Assembly: GCA_913056255.1 (NCBI GenBank)
Contig: CAJXLN010000004.1
Coordinates: 19,446 to 83,445, forward strand
DNA: 64,000 nt
From: an uncultured Thermotogae bacterium
GTDB lineage: Bacteria > Thermotogota > Thermotogae > Mesoaciditogales > Mesoaciditogaceae
Reading direction: 5' to 3'
The notes below the pieces were generated by a model that did no database searches, was not told where the DNA came from, and worked only from the letters and a program-made list of their open reading frames with translations. Of this stretch, positions 47,872 through 56,369 are shown in pieces (position 1 is the stretch's first letter; each line of letters starts with the position of its first letter). Both the position numbers and the translations under genes were made by a program.

Positions 47872-48470
47872 AAGGTGTGATCGGAGTTGGGAAAACGACG
47901 TTGACTCTCATGATATCCAAAAGATTCGGATTTCATTCTGCGTTAGAAATTGTGGAAGAAAATCCTTTCTTAACCAATTTTTACAACGATAGAGAACGTT
48001 GGGCTTTCCAGACGCAGCTCTTTTTCCTTTTAAGCAGGTACTCTCAACAGGAAGAACTTTTAAAGATCGTGAAACGTGAGAATGTGATCGCCGATTATAC
48101 ATTCAACAAAGACAAATTATTTGCTAAAATGAATCTTTCGGACGATCAGTTCGATCTTTACGAACGTGTTCATAACGTTTTAAACTCCAAAATTGCAAAG
48201 CCGGATTTGGTCGTGTACCTGAAAGCTTCGGCGGGTACGATTATGGACAGAATAGCGATGAGAGACAGGGTTTTTGAAAGATCAATAAATGAAGAATACA
48301 TATCCGAGCTCATTAAAGCCTACGATGAATTCTTCTCAAAATATTCCGAGAAGTTTGTGGTAATAGATGCCGATGAGAACGATTTTGTGCGAAACAAAAA
48401 AGATTTCAACCTTATCATCTCTAAAATAAAAAAGTGCGGTGTTGAATTTGATAATTGGAATATGCGGTAA
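47847..48470 (+). CDS. Deoxynucleoside kinase 1
   Basis: 207 residues. P loop EGVIGVGKTTLT, then EIVEENPFLTNFYNDRERWAFQTQLFFL, the family signature that lines the nucleoside pocket, and the lid RDRVFERSI. This is the deoxyadenosine/deoxyguanosine kinase family. The DRS/DRT motif expected after strand 3 appears as ADYTF, a departure from the usual. Tandem with a paralogue, as in Gram-positive salvage kinases that form heterodimers. Start is GTG, or TTG three codons on. Confidence 0.88.
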   Translation: MGKLYLCVEGVIGVGKTTLTLMISKRFGFHSALEIVEENPFLTNFYNDRERWAFQTQLFFLLSRYSQQEELLKIVKRENVIADYTFNKDKLFAKMNLSDDQFDLYERVHNVLNSKIAKPDLVVYLKASAGTIMDRIAMRDRVFERSINEEYISELIKAYDEFFSKYSEKFVVIDADENDFVRNKKDFNLIISKIKKCGVEFDNWNMR

Positions 48471-49056
48471 CATAGGTGCTGGAAAATCAACACTTATTGA
48501 GCTATTGGAAAAAGAACTCAACTACACTCCCGTTTATGAGATAGTGGAAGAAAATCCATATCTTTTAGATTTTTACAGAGATATGAAGAAGTGGGCGTTC
48601 AGTTCTCAGCTCTTTTTCCTGATAAAACGATTTGATTTTCTGAAGAGAGTCGATGCGTCTGAAGGAATCACGCTCGAAGACAGAACGATAAACGAAGATG
48701 TTGAGATATTCGCTCGAAACCTCCACGAAATGGGCTACATTTCAGACAGAGATTGGGAAACGTACAGAACACTTTTCAAAACATTTTCCGATCATCTCCC
48801 ACAGCCCAAGGGATTTGTATATCTTAAAGCTTCCGTTCCAACTCTTGTTGATCATGTTAAAAGAAGAGGACGTTCGTTTGAGAACGGAATAACAGTTGAA
48901 TATCTTCAACGTTTGAATGCACTTTATGAGAAATGGAGAAAAAATCTGAATTTTCCGCTTCTATCTATTGATTGTGATTCTCTAGACTTTGTAGTTTCAA
49001 AAAAAGACCGAAGAGTGGTGATGGAAAAGATCTCTGATTTTGTGAAAAAACTTTGA
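48439..49056 (+). CDS. Deoxynucleoside kinase 2
   Basis: 205 residues, a clear paralogue of the gene before it: CGNIGAGKSTLIE, EIVEENPYLLDFYRDMKKWAFSSQLFFL and the lid KRRGRSFENGI. Here the expected EDRT motif is present (LEDRTINED). It overlaps the first kinase by 32 bases, which suggests balanced production and perhaps a mixed dimer. Last gene of the rightward run before the tnpB element. Confidence 0.88.
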   Translation: MLNLIIGICGNIGAGKSTLIELLEKELNYTPVYEIVEENPYLLDFYRDMKKWAFSSQLFFLIKRFDFLKRVDASEGITLEDRTINEDVEIFARNLHEMGYISDRDWETYRTLFKTFSDHLPQPKGFVYLKASVPTLVDHVKRRGRSFENGITVEYLQRLNALYEKWRKNLNFPLLSIDCDSLDFVVSKKDRRVVMEKISDFVKKL

Positions 49057-49082
49057 AATTCCTTTTTTCGCCTATTCTTCAA

Positions 49083-50410
49083 CCTTGTGAACTACCCTCA
49101 GCTTTAGCTACGGGCTTCCTGCTTCGCAGACCATTGCCTTCTTAGTGACAGGTCTTATGCGATCTCAACAGGCTTGAATTCCGGCAGTTCCTGCCGTATT
49201 GTATTAAAATGCCTTGTTTCCTTATATTTATAGCAGCATTAATGTCCCTGTCGTGGATGGTATGACAGATCGAACATTCCCATTCTCTGACATTCAGACT
49301 GAGATCATCTTTTTTGTATCCGCAGACATGGCAAGTCTTAGATGATGGATAGAATCTGTCTATCTCCACCACCTTTTTGCCGATCCATTCCGCTTTGTAT
49401 TTCAGAATCGTCTTGAACGTATTCCATCCGGAATCAGAGATGGACTTTGCCAGTCTATGATTTTTGACCATACCGGACACATTCAGATCCTCAACACAGA
49501 ACAGGTCAGCTTGGCTGTCGTTGACGAGTTCGTGTGTGAGTTTGTGAATGAAATCCTTTCTCACGTTGGAAATCTTTTCATGAATGAGTGCCACTTTAAT
49601 TCTTGCTTTGTTTCTGTTGTTCGAACCTTTCTTCTTTTTGGAAAGGCGTCTTTGGTATCTTGCAAGTTTTCTCTCGTGCCTTGACAGAACTTTTGGATGA
49701 GCGATCTTCGTGCCGTCAGACAGGATAGCGAAGTCTTTCAGACCCATGTCTATGCCGATTGCTTTCTGAGGATTTATGATTCTTGTGACAAATTGTTCAT
49801 CCGTTTCTACAAGAATAGAGACAAAAAACTTTCCCGTTGGAGTTTTTGATACCGTTGCCTGTTTGATCTTGCACCCTTTTGGAAGTCTCCTGTGTATGCG
49901 AACCCTTATTCCTTCTTTGAACTTGGGAAAAAACACGAGGTTTTCGTCTTCGCAAACCTGCACATGTTGGGGAACTCTGAAGGAACTCTTTCTGTTCTTC
50001 TTCTTGAACTTCGGAAATCCCGCTCTTTTCTTGAAGAAGTTGGTGTATGAAGTCCAGAGGTCTTTGAGAGACTGCTGAAGAGCCTGCGAATTGACGTCCT
50101 TTAACCACAAATGATCATCTGTTTGCTTTAACCGAGTTAAAATGCCGGCCCAATCGTAGTAATTCGTCTTGTTTCCAGTTTTGTACTCTTTTTGTGAATA
50201 GTTAAGAAAATAGTTGTACACGAAACGTGTGTGTCCGAAATGCATGTTGAGTTTAACTATCTGATCTTTTGTGGGATAGATACGGAATTTAAATGCCTTC
50301 AACATTCTCTGACCTCCTTTCTTCTAAAAATTCTCTTTAAGAAGTCTTTTGTCTTTTTAACTATACTGGTTAGACTTGATTTCATATGTATATATATGGT
50401 ACCACCGGTT
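49083..50410 (-). mobile_element. Solo tnpB element of the IS200/IS605 family
   Basis: The right end, at low coordinates, has the typical hairpin CCCGTAGC...GCTGAGGG followed by GTAGTTCAC on the minus strand. The left end carries GAAATCAAGTCTAA, shared with the relic at 30.9 kb. No tnpA lies inside, so it needs a transposase from elsewhere. Exact edges are uncertain by about 10-20 bases. Confidence 0.8.
49142..50305 (-). CDS. tnpB: TnpB RNA-guided nuclease
   Basis: 387 residues, full length. RuvC residues are all present: D186 (GIDMGLKDF), E272 (CVEDLNVSG) and D354 (HDRDINAA). The zinc ribbon has C325-x2-C328 and C344-x2-C347. The N-terminal helical part starts with AFKFRIYPT as usual. TnpB uses a guide RNA read from the element's right end and cuts DNA where the element has been lost, which helps its own retention. 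Good ribosome site (AGGAGG) before ATG. Confidence 0.94.
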   Translation of the reverse strand: MLKAFKFRIYPTKDQIVKLNMHFGHTRFVYNYFLNYSQKEYKTGNKTNYYDWAGILTRLKQTDDHLWLKDVNSQALQQSLKDLWTSYTNFFKKRAGFPKFKKKNRKSSFRVPQHVQVCEDENLVFFPKFKEGIRVRIHRRLPKGCKIKQATVSKTPTGKFFVSILVETDEQFVTRIINPQKAIGIDMGLKDFAILSDGTKIAHPKVLSRHERKLARYQRRLSKKKKGSNNRNKARIKVALIHEKISNVRKDFIHKLTHELVNDSQADLFCVEDLNVSGMVKNHRLAKSISDSGWNTFKTILKYKAEWIGKKVVEIDRFYPSSKTCHVCGYKKDDLSLNVREWECSICHTIHDRDINAAINIRKQGILIQYGRNCRNSSLLRSHKTCH

Positions 50411-50451
50411 AATCTAAATACAAATCATTGTGCATTTGATGCACGTCACTT

Positions 50452-50944
50452 TCATCTCCCTATTGAATAAAAGATCAATCCCAAAAGTTTGCCCGTATGA
50501 ACTACGAGTGCCGGACTTATCTGGCCAGTAAAGAGCTTGTTTATGTTTATCCTCATCTTCTTTATCCTTCTGATAAATTCATCCGCTTCTTCCCGATCTC
50601 CGCTGTTTATAACCGCTCTTCGTATTCCTTACAGACCATGTTGAGCATCCCATAGGTACCACTCAACCCGCTCGATATCGATATCACTATTACGTGTGTG
50701 TGTATTTCTCAGTTTTCAGCCTGTTGAAGAGTATCCTAGCATCGTTTATGTAAGGCATGGACGTCTTTGGTATCTCAGTCTCAAGTGAGTCATACACTTC
50801 CTGAGGCTTTATATCAATTCTGTCCCTGTAAGTTTTGTTGGTGTATACAACGAGTAAGGGCAGGACATTTATATTGTATTCAGAAATTATATCTTCATTG
50901 AGATCGCAAGAACTATCCGTTACAATGGCTATCTTTTCCATCAC
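50452..50944 (-). pseudogene. Decayed degV-family gene
   Basis: The N-terminus is intact for about 80 codons (IAIVTDSSCDLNEDII is the DegV start, with the lipid-binding T/S in the loop). The frame then breaks at a GT repeat (ACGTGTGTGTGT) and continues in another frame as HVIVISISSGLSGTYGM, a conserved DegV segment. A third frame gives ISPALVVHTGKLLGLIFYS, the usual C-terminus. About 110 residues from the middle are missing. Broken by at least two frame changes and a deletion; next to the left end of the tnpB element. Confidence 0.8.
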
Positions 50945-51081
50945 ATTCCACCTTTCTTAGATTGAAATGAATCAATCCTTATTCGTAAAAAACCATACGT
51001 TTCCCTTGGGATTCGTCTTTCCAGTATTACTGTTTAAGGATCCGAGAATTTCTGCAAGGGCATCTCAAATTACCCTTCTCC

Positions 51082-52392
51082 TCACTTATTGCGCCGATCC
51101 AGGTGATATTTCTTTATCATGTTGTCGATCGTTCTACGACTCAGCGACAGTTTTTTTGCCACTTCTTCTTTATTCCAATGGGACAATTGCAAAACTTTTT
51201 TGACGATCTCTTTTTCAAGGCGCGCGTGCAATTTGTTCATCATGTCTTTAAGAGGTTCACTTTGAGCCATATACAGGTCCACCATCGATTCCACAAAGCG
51301 CTCTGTGAGTTCTGTTTTCGCAAAAGAGTTGGGATCGTACTTCGTACCTTTTTCAGTTTCAGGAGACTCGGAAAATTCCACAAAACGTGTGACGATGTTT
51401 CGAAGTTCTCGAACGTTCCCAGAATAGTTGTGTCCTAAGAATGCACGTTGAACTTCTGGTGGAAAATCTTCAAATTTGATCGTGTATCCAACATCTGTAA
51501 GAAAATTATTCACAAGAATCGGAATGTCGTCGCGTCTTTCTCGGAGCGGTATCATCTCGATTTTCAGTTCCGAAAGTCTGTGGTAAAGATCGGGGCGCAT
51601 ACGCCGTTTTGGATCTTGATTCGTTGCGGAATAAAAGCGCACATCCACCTTAACTTCTTTATTTGATCCAAGTGGTAAAAACTTTCCATTATCCATGGCG
51701 ATCAACAATTTTGACTGCACATGTTGTGGCATTTCTCCGATCTCATCAAGAAGCAAAGCACCGTTGTTCGTCTCTTCAAGAAGACCTCTTTTGTCACCAT
51801 ACGCTCCCGTGAAAGCGCCTTTCACGTGTCCGAATAGTTCGCTTTCCAAAAGGTCTTCCGGCACGTTGGCGCAATTCAACTCGAGGAATCTACTTTCCCG
51901 TCTGTGCGAGATCGCGTGAATGATCTGAGCCACCATGGATTTTCCCGTGCCGGTCTCTCCCGTTAAAAACAAACTGGAATCACTGAACGCGAAAAAAACC
52001 AAATCCTCGCGCAATTTTCTCGCAAATTGACTCATACCAGCCAGACGAGAAACGTGTTTTTTCACATTCAGTATGTAATCTTTCAATCCACCATTTCCAA
52101 AGTCAAATGAAAATATCAGGCCATTCTCGAATTTTGGTGTCAAATCAGCTTTGTTAACGAATATCCTTGCTGTTATACCGTGCGAAATTGTGTAATCCCG
52201 TAAAACATGAGATTTTGATAAATGCTCCCTGCCAACGAGAATTAACACACGTTTGCACTTATCTCCACACGAAAGATTGGACAGCAATTTTTCCATATCA
52301 TCGTATATTTCCACATTTTCTTTAAAAAAGTCTATATGTTCTAAAGGTTCACCCATATTTTTCAACGGATCGCCGAGGAAAAAAATCTTCAT
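51082..52392 (-). CDS. Sigma-54-dependent enhancer-binding activator
   Basis: 436 residues. The AAA+ domain has Walker A GETGTGKS (145-152), the sigma-54 contact loop GAFTGA (192-197), Walker B GALLLDEIGE and the arginine finger region RMRPDLYHRL. The C-terminal helix-turn-helix of the Fis type is WNKEEVAKKLSLSRRTIDNMIKKY. The N-terminal 110 residues resemble no receiver or GAF domain that I recognise, so the signal is unknown. Divergent from the secreted-protein cluster. Its upstream region holds GGAAA-N4-TTTCC repeats and, further on, a -24/-12 promoter. Confidence 0.93.
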   Translation of the reverse strand: MKIFFLGDPLKNMGEPLEHIDFFKENVEIYDDMEKLLSNLSCGDKCKRVLILVGREHLSKSHVLRDYTISHGITARIFVNKADLTPKFENGLIFSFDFGNGGLKDYILNVKKHVSRLAGMSQFARKLREDLVFFAFSDSSLFLTGETGTGKSMVAQIIHAISHRRESRFLELNCANVPEDLLESELFGHVKGAFTGAYGDKRGLLEETNNGALLLDEIGEMPQHVQSKLLIAMDNGKFLPLGSNKEVKVDVRFYSATNQDPKRRMRPDLYHRLSELKIEMIPLRERRDDIPILVNNFLTDVGYTIKFEDFPPEVQRAFLGHNYSGNVRELRNIVTRFVEFSESPETEKGTKYDPNSFAKTELTERFVESMVDLYMAQSEPLKDMMNKLHARLEKEIVKKVLQLSHWNKEEVAKKLSLSRRTIDNMIKKYHLDRRNK

Positions 52393-52440
52393 ATCAAATC
52401 CCCCCTTGCAATAAAGATATTAACACATTTTACAAAAATT

Positions 52441-52513
52441 GGAAAGATGTTTCCACAAAGGAAATTGCTTTCCGTGTTGAGAAGCGCATTTCACGTTGTG
52501 GAAAGGAATTTCA
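52441..52513. promoter_or_regulatory. Phased activator sites upstream of the secreted-protein cluster
   Basis: GGAAA-N4-TTTCC at 52441-52454 and 52460-52473, and GGAAA-N4-TTTCA at 52500-52513. Centres are 19-20 and 40 bases apart, so they lie on one face of the helix. Likely sites for the divergent activator. The first overlaps the -35 area of a possible promoter for the activator (TTTCCA, 17 bases, TAATAT, minus strand), which suggests self-control. Confidence 0.7.
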
Positions 52514-52566
52514 CAAAAATAACGAATTTTTTTGTTAACAAGTGCATATTTTCGTTTTTATGTTTC

Positions 52567-52580
52567 GGAACGAATTGCGC
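52567..52580 (+). promoter_or_regulatory. Sigma-54 type -24/-12 promoter
   Basis: GG-N10-GC in the context CGGAACGAATTGCGCTAAT. The invariant GG and GC pairs are at the right distance, and the element matches the one at 55.46 kb at most positions. The transcription start is expected near 52592, 38 bases before the first secreted-protein gene. Confidence 0.65.
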
Positions 52581-52629
52581 TAATAGAATATGGAAGAGTT
52601 TGCAAATTCTGATGTGAGGAGGTGGGAGC

Positions 52630-53259
52630 ATGAAGAAAATCATTTTAATAGGCGTCTTGTTGATATTACCCTTTATGGTACTTGCAGGAGCGATAGAGGT
52701 TTCGCTTTACAAATACAATGCAACTAACTCTCAATGGGTGAAAATCAAGACAGTGACGATCTACGCAACAGGAGAGGGTTCTTTTACCACAGAAGATATA
52801 GCTGGTAATGTTAACGGGTTTATTCCTTTAAGTAAAAGCTGGTGGAAGCCTGCACGTGTCAAATGGGGTGTTACCATTCCACAATCTTTTGCTGGAAGTA
52901 CGAGTTACAGACAGAATTTGGGAACACATATCTATGGAAAATGGGTAACTGATGATGTGTTTCTCATGTTTCGATCGAACAACACGCTTAATGTGGGCTA
53001 TTCGGTAAAAGGGACGAATTCCAAAGGGAATTCTGCCTATTTTAAAGTGAAGATGGACAACGACACTGCCCCTACTCCTTCCAGCAACTTTAAGAATTGG
53101 AATAAGGTGAGTAACCAACAACAAACCTTGAATATGCGTGTGAGTGGCGGAAACCATAGCTTTCATCTGTGGTGGGGATTTGACATTGCAAAAAATCGAA
53201 GCGGTGCTTTTTCAGGAACGATGATCTTTTTTGATACTTACATAGTACCGGATATTTAA
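52630..53259 (+). CDS. Secreted beta-sandwich protein 1 (WxL-like)
   Basis: 209 residues. Signal peptide of about 19 (LPFMVLAGA). The rest is beta-rich, with Trp and aromatic repeats and an ending LWWGFDIAKNRSGAFSGTMIFFDTY. This matches the (L/F)WxGxDxxxxxxGxYxG pattern at the end of three other proteins of the cluster and recalls WxL-type surface domains. No enzyme motif. Strong GGAGG before ATG. First gene behind the -24/-12 promoter. Confidence 0.75.
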   Translation: MKKIILIGVLLILPFMVLAGAIEVSLYKYNATNSQWVKIKTVTIYATGEGSFTTEDIAGNVNGFIPLSKSWWKPARVKWGVTIPQSFAGSTSYRQNLGTHIYGKWVTDDVFLMFRSNNTLNVGYSVKGTNSKGNSAYFKVKMDNDTAPTPSSNFKNWNKVSNQQQTLNMRVSGGNHSFHLWWGFDIAKNRSGAFSGTMIFFDTYIVPDI

Positions 53260-53282
53260 GGAAGAACTAGGGGATGAGAGAG

Positions 53283-53885
53283 ATGAAAATGCGACTTTTG
53301 ACGTCGTTTCTAATATTAATATCGATTTCCGTGATGCTTTTTGCCACAGGCGTGAAAACTTACGTTTTGGATGGAAGTAATTGGTCGGGAATATTGACTG
53401 TTAACGATAGAGTGAGATCTCAAGATGTAGGTAATCAAAGTGGTGATCCGCCCTCTCCTACTACAGATCCACCCTCCACCCCAATGGTGTACGTTTCAAT
53501 TGAGTACACAGATATATCAGCTCACATGGATATGCCTGGAGAATGGATGTTCGGTGGAGTTCAAATAACGACAATTGCCAGTCACACGCCGATTCGACTG
53601 ACCTTCTCCACAAGCGGTGATCTTAGTAATGGCTCAAAGACCATTCCGACTTATTATCAAGAATACGATGGAAATAATCTATCATATGTCCCGAATCAAC
53701 CTTTGCATGCTAGTGTGTGGAGGCGCGCAAGTGAGAATTGGCCAACCGGCATGAGATGTTTTTCTATGAATCGTGGTATAGGAAATAATTCATTCAAATT
53801 GTGGATTGGACTTGATGTTGACAACAACACTCCAAAGGGAAGATACACCGGATGGCTTGAATTCAACATAGTTCAAACCCCGTGA
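53283..53885 (+). CDS. Secreted beta-sandwich protein 2 (WxL-like)
   Basis: About 200 residues. Signal peptide ending near LFATG, a Pro/Ser/Thr-rich patch (GDPPSPTTDPPSTP), then beta-rich sequence with YVSIEYTDISAHMDMPGEW. This aligns with YISMQYLNYQMHADAPGDY in the two later paralogues, and the end is LWIGLDVDNNTPKGRYTGWLEF. It is therefore one of four related exported proteins. The first ATG nine bases upstream of the chosen one is possible. Confidence 0.75.
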   Translation: MKMRLLTSFLILISISVMLFATGVKTYVLDGSNWSGILTVNDRVRSQDVGNQSGDPPSPTTDPPSTPMVYVSIEYTDISAHMDMPGEWMFGGVQITTIASHTPIRLTFSTSGDLSNGSKTIPTYYQEYDGNNLSYVPNQPLHASVWRRASENWPTGMRCFSMNRGIGNNSFKLWIGLDVDNNTPKGRYTGWLEFNIVQTP

Positions 53886-53902
53886 TTTGGTGGCGCTGAA
53901 TT

Positions 53903-55288
53903 ATGAAAAGCATGAAGTTTTTATACTTAATTGCCGTTTTGGCGGCAATTTTTGTTTTAAGTGGATGTGTTCTCTTATTTCCACCTCCCATTGCCCCAAC
54001 AAATCTTAAACTGATATGGAAGGCCTCAAATGGTATAGCGCTTTCCTGGCATGACAGTTCCGCAAACGAAAAGGGTTTTAAAATCGAGCGCTCGACGAAT
54101 GGAGCGACTTTTTTACACATCAAGACACTTTCTTCTAACGTTACGACGTTCACAGATCTCACGGTTAAGCCTGATTCCACTTACACTTACAGGGTAAAGG
54201 CGTACAATTTCTCTGGCATTTCTAAATGGTCGAACACGTTGGATGTTAGAACCTTACCGTTAATTCCAGGAAATCTCAAGTGGAAATTCAAAACGGGCGA
54301 CAGGATCTATTCGAGTCCGGCAATCGATGCGAATGGAACACTGTACGTTGGATCCGAAGATGGCAACCTCTACGCCATCAATCCAGATGGAAGTCTGAAG
54401 TGGAAATTTCAAATCGGCCAGACCCTTTCAAGCCCGGCGATCGATTCGAATGACGTTGTGTATATCGGATCTGAAAAGGGATATCTGTACGCGATCAATT
54501 CTGATGGTACTCTGAAATGGAAATTTCAAACAGTTGGTACACCATCCTGTCCAGCGATTGGAGCGACTGATACCATTTACATCAGAGCTGGAAGCGATCT
54601 TTACGCCATTGATTCAGATGGAAGCCTGAAGTGGAAATACCCTATAGGATTGGCCTTTTCTAGTCCAGCAATTGATTCAAACGGCGTGATCTACATTGGA
54701 GGCGCGGATTGGCATCTCTACGCTATCAATCCAGATGGAAGCCTGAAGTGGAAATTCAAAACAGGCGTGATTTTTTCAGTGCCACTTATTTCAAGCCCTT
54801 CAATTGGTACATCCAACACCGTTTACATGGCAAGTGTAGATGGAAATCTCTATGCCATCACACCAAATGGTACTTTATTGTGGAAGTACAAGATGAACGG
54901 TGTAAAGACACAGTCAAGCGCTGTCGTGGGCAACGGAAATGACATCTACATAGGTGGACCTGATGGCAACCTTTATGCCGTTAACAACGGCGTTTTGAAA
55001 TGGAAGTATCCATCAACTTACACTTCATCCGTGCCAACAATTGGTGAAGACGGGATCGTGTACATAGGTGGAATCGATGGTTTTTATGCCGTAAAAGACG
55101 GCGTGCTGGTGTGGAAATTTCAAACGTCCGATAGAATCGATTCGAATCCAATGATAGGCGATAGTGTAATATACGTTGGATGTGATGACGGATACCTCTA
55201 CGCGATCAATTCTGATTCCAAAGATCTGGCAAACTCGCCATGGCCCGCCTTTCATCATGATCACTCTCACAGTGGAAGGCAAAAGTGA
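53903..55288 (+). CDS. Lipoprotein with FN3 domain and PQQ-type beta-propeller
   Basis: 461 residues. Lipobox VLSGC at about 18-22 marks a lipoprotein. A fibronectin type III domain (about 32-118) is followed by about eight propeller blades, each with YVGSEDGNLYAINPDGSLKWKF or a close variant. Such propellers bind partners rather than the PQQ cofactor when no other domain is present, as in BamB. The lipid anchor and repeats fit a scaffold for exported or outer-membrane proteins. Confidence 0.88.
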   Translation: MKSMKFLYLIAVLAAIFVLSGCVLLFPPPIAPTNLKLIWKASNGIALSWHDSSANEKGFKIERSTNGATFLHIKTLSSNVTTFTDLTVKPDSTYTYRVKAYNFSGISKWSNTLDVRTLPLIPGNLKWKFKTGDRIYSSPAIDANGTLYVGSEDGNLYAINPDGSLKWKFQIGQTLSSPAIDSNDVVYIGSEKGYLYAINSDGTLKWKFQTVGTPSCPAIGATDTIYIRAGSDLYAIDSDGSLKWKYPIGLAFSSPAIDSNGVIYIGGADWHLYAINPDGSLKWKFKTGVIFSVPLISSPSIGTSNTVYMASVDGNLYAITPNGTLLWKYKMNGVKTQSSAVVGNGNDIYIGGPDGNLYAVNNGVLKWKYPSTYTSSVPTIGEDGIVYIGGIDGFYAVKDGVLVWKFQTSDRIDSNPMIGDSVIYVGCDDGYLYAINSDSKDLANSPWPAFHHDHSHSGRQK

Positions 55289-55334
55289 TTGTAGCCATTT
55301 TTGATCATCGAACCGAAGGCTCGTTTTTAATTTT

Positions 55335-55387
55335 GGAAAGTGCTTTCCGAAAAAGAATTGCTTTTCAAAATGTAGAAAAAGCTTTCC
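55335..55387. promoter_or_regulatory. Second set of phased activator sites
   Basis: GGAAA-N4-TTTCC at 55335-55348, a weaker AGAAT-N4-TTTCA at 55354-55367 and AGAAA-N4-TTTCC at 55374-55387. Centres are 19-20 bases apart, the same design as at 52.44 kb, and 75-125 bases upstream of the second -24/-12 promoter. Confidence 0.68.
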
Positions 55388-55461
55388 CAAGTGAGAAAGG
55401 CGTTACACGAAATAAAAGGAAGATTTCTGAATTTGGCGGTGTTTGCGTAATTACAAAGTTT

Positions 55462-55476
55462 TGGCACGAAGTACGC
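55462..55476 (+). promoter_or_regulatory. Second sigma-54 type -24/-12 promoter
   Basis: TGGCAC (exact -24 box), then the invariant GC ten bases after GG: TTGGCACGAAGTACGCTAAG. Shares GG, ACGAA, CGCTAA with the promoter at 52.57 kb. Start expected near 55488; the next gene begins at 55565. Confidence 0.72.
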
Positions 55477-55564
55477 TAAGTAAGTTGAAAAGCCTTTTAA
55501 GCGGCCGATTAAAAGGCAAAACGAAATTCAAAATATTCAAAACTCCTGAAAGGGGCGATAGAAA

Positions 55565-56281
55565 ATGAAGAAAATAGTACTTTTGAGTATGGTTGCACTG
55601 TTCCTCATGGGGGCAGTTGCATTTGCGGCAACGTCAGTACCTATTTATTCTTGGGATGCAAGTACGACCAGTTGGGGCGTGGTGTCAAATCCTGTGATAG
55701 CGGATGCAACTTCCGACAACACGTGGTCCACGGGCGCACTTTCCACAGCCGTTTACGTTCCGAATGTTGGTATGTTCATGGTTCTCCCAGCATCACCGAC
55801 ATGGTTCAAGTTGCCAACGGTAACCTGGGATTTGCACATAAGCCAATGGATGTACATCTCCATGCAATATCTTAACTACCAAATGCATGCGGACGCACCT
55901 GGAGACTACATGATTGATACCTTTACGATCCACGCGATTTCGAACGGTGGTGTCTACGTGTATATGACAACAGGTGGTCCCTTGACAAACGTGGACAATA
56001 CTTCACCGACCCAAACGATTCCGACATGGTTGGGATACAAGGTCGATGATCAAACAGCTCCTAGTCTTGGATTACCATCAAATGGCAACAACAACGGTTT
56101 TTGGTATGACATGAATTGGATAAATAACAACTATGGAACCCCAGCACAGCAACTCACTCTTTACCAGGGAGGATACTGGGAGCATACCTTACATGGCTGG
56201 TTTGGATTCCGTGTTGATTATCAGACTGCCAAGGGCGATTACACCACGTACGCGGATATATACATTCAATCCGATCCATAA
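55565..56281 (+). CDS. Secreted beta-sandwich protein 3 (WxL-like)
   Basis: 238 residues. Signal peptide ending at about 22 (AVAFAATS). Rich in Trp, Tyr, Asn and Thr. It contains WMYISMQYLNYQMHADAPGDY, YDMNWINNNYG, and the shared ending WFGFRVDYQTAKGDYTTYADIY. Next to a close paralogue. Behind the second sigma-54 promoter and before a terminator, so it may be the most abundant product. Possibly a subunit of a surface layer or fibre, by inference. Confidence 0.78.
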   Translation: MKKIVLLSMVALFLMGAVAFAATSVPIYSWDASTTSWGVVSNPVIADATSDNTWSTGALSTAVYVPNVGMFMVLPASPTWFKLPTVTWDLHISQWMYISMQYLNYQMHADAPGDYMIDTFTIHAISNGGVYVYMTTGGPLTNVDNTSPTQTIPTWLGYKVDDQTAPSLGLPSNGNNNGFWYDMNWINNNYGTPAQQLTLYQGGYWEHTLHGWFGFRVDYQTAKGDYTTYADIYIQSDP

Positions 56282-56303
56282 TAACGAAACAAACTACTAT
56301 ACA

Positions 56304-56329
56304 GAGAGGCTCGCAAGGGCCTCTCTTTT
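56304..56329 (+). terminator. Terminator or attenuator between the two paralogues
   Basis: GAGAGGC/GCCTCTC stem with an eight-base loop, followed by TTTT. It should make the first paralogue more abundant than the genes downstream. Confidence 0.8.
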
Positions 56330-56369
56330 CCAGGAAAATGATTTTTATGTAGAAAAGGGGTGATTGGGA

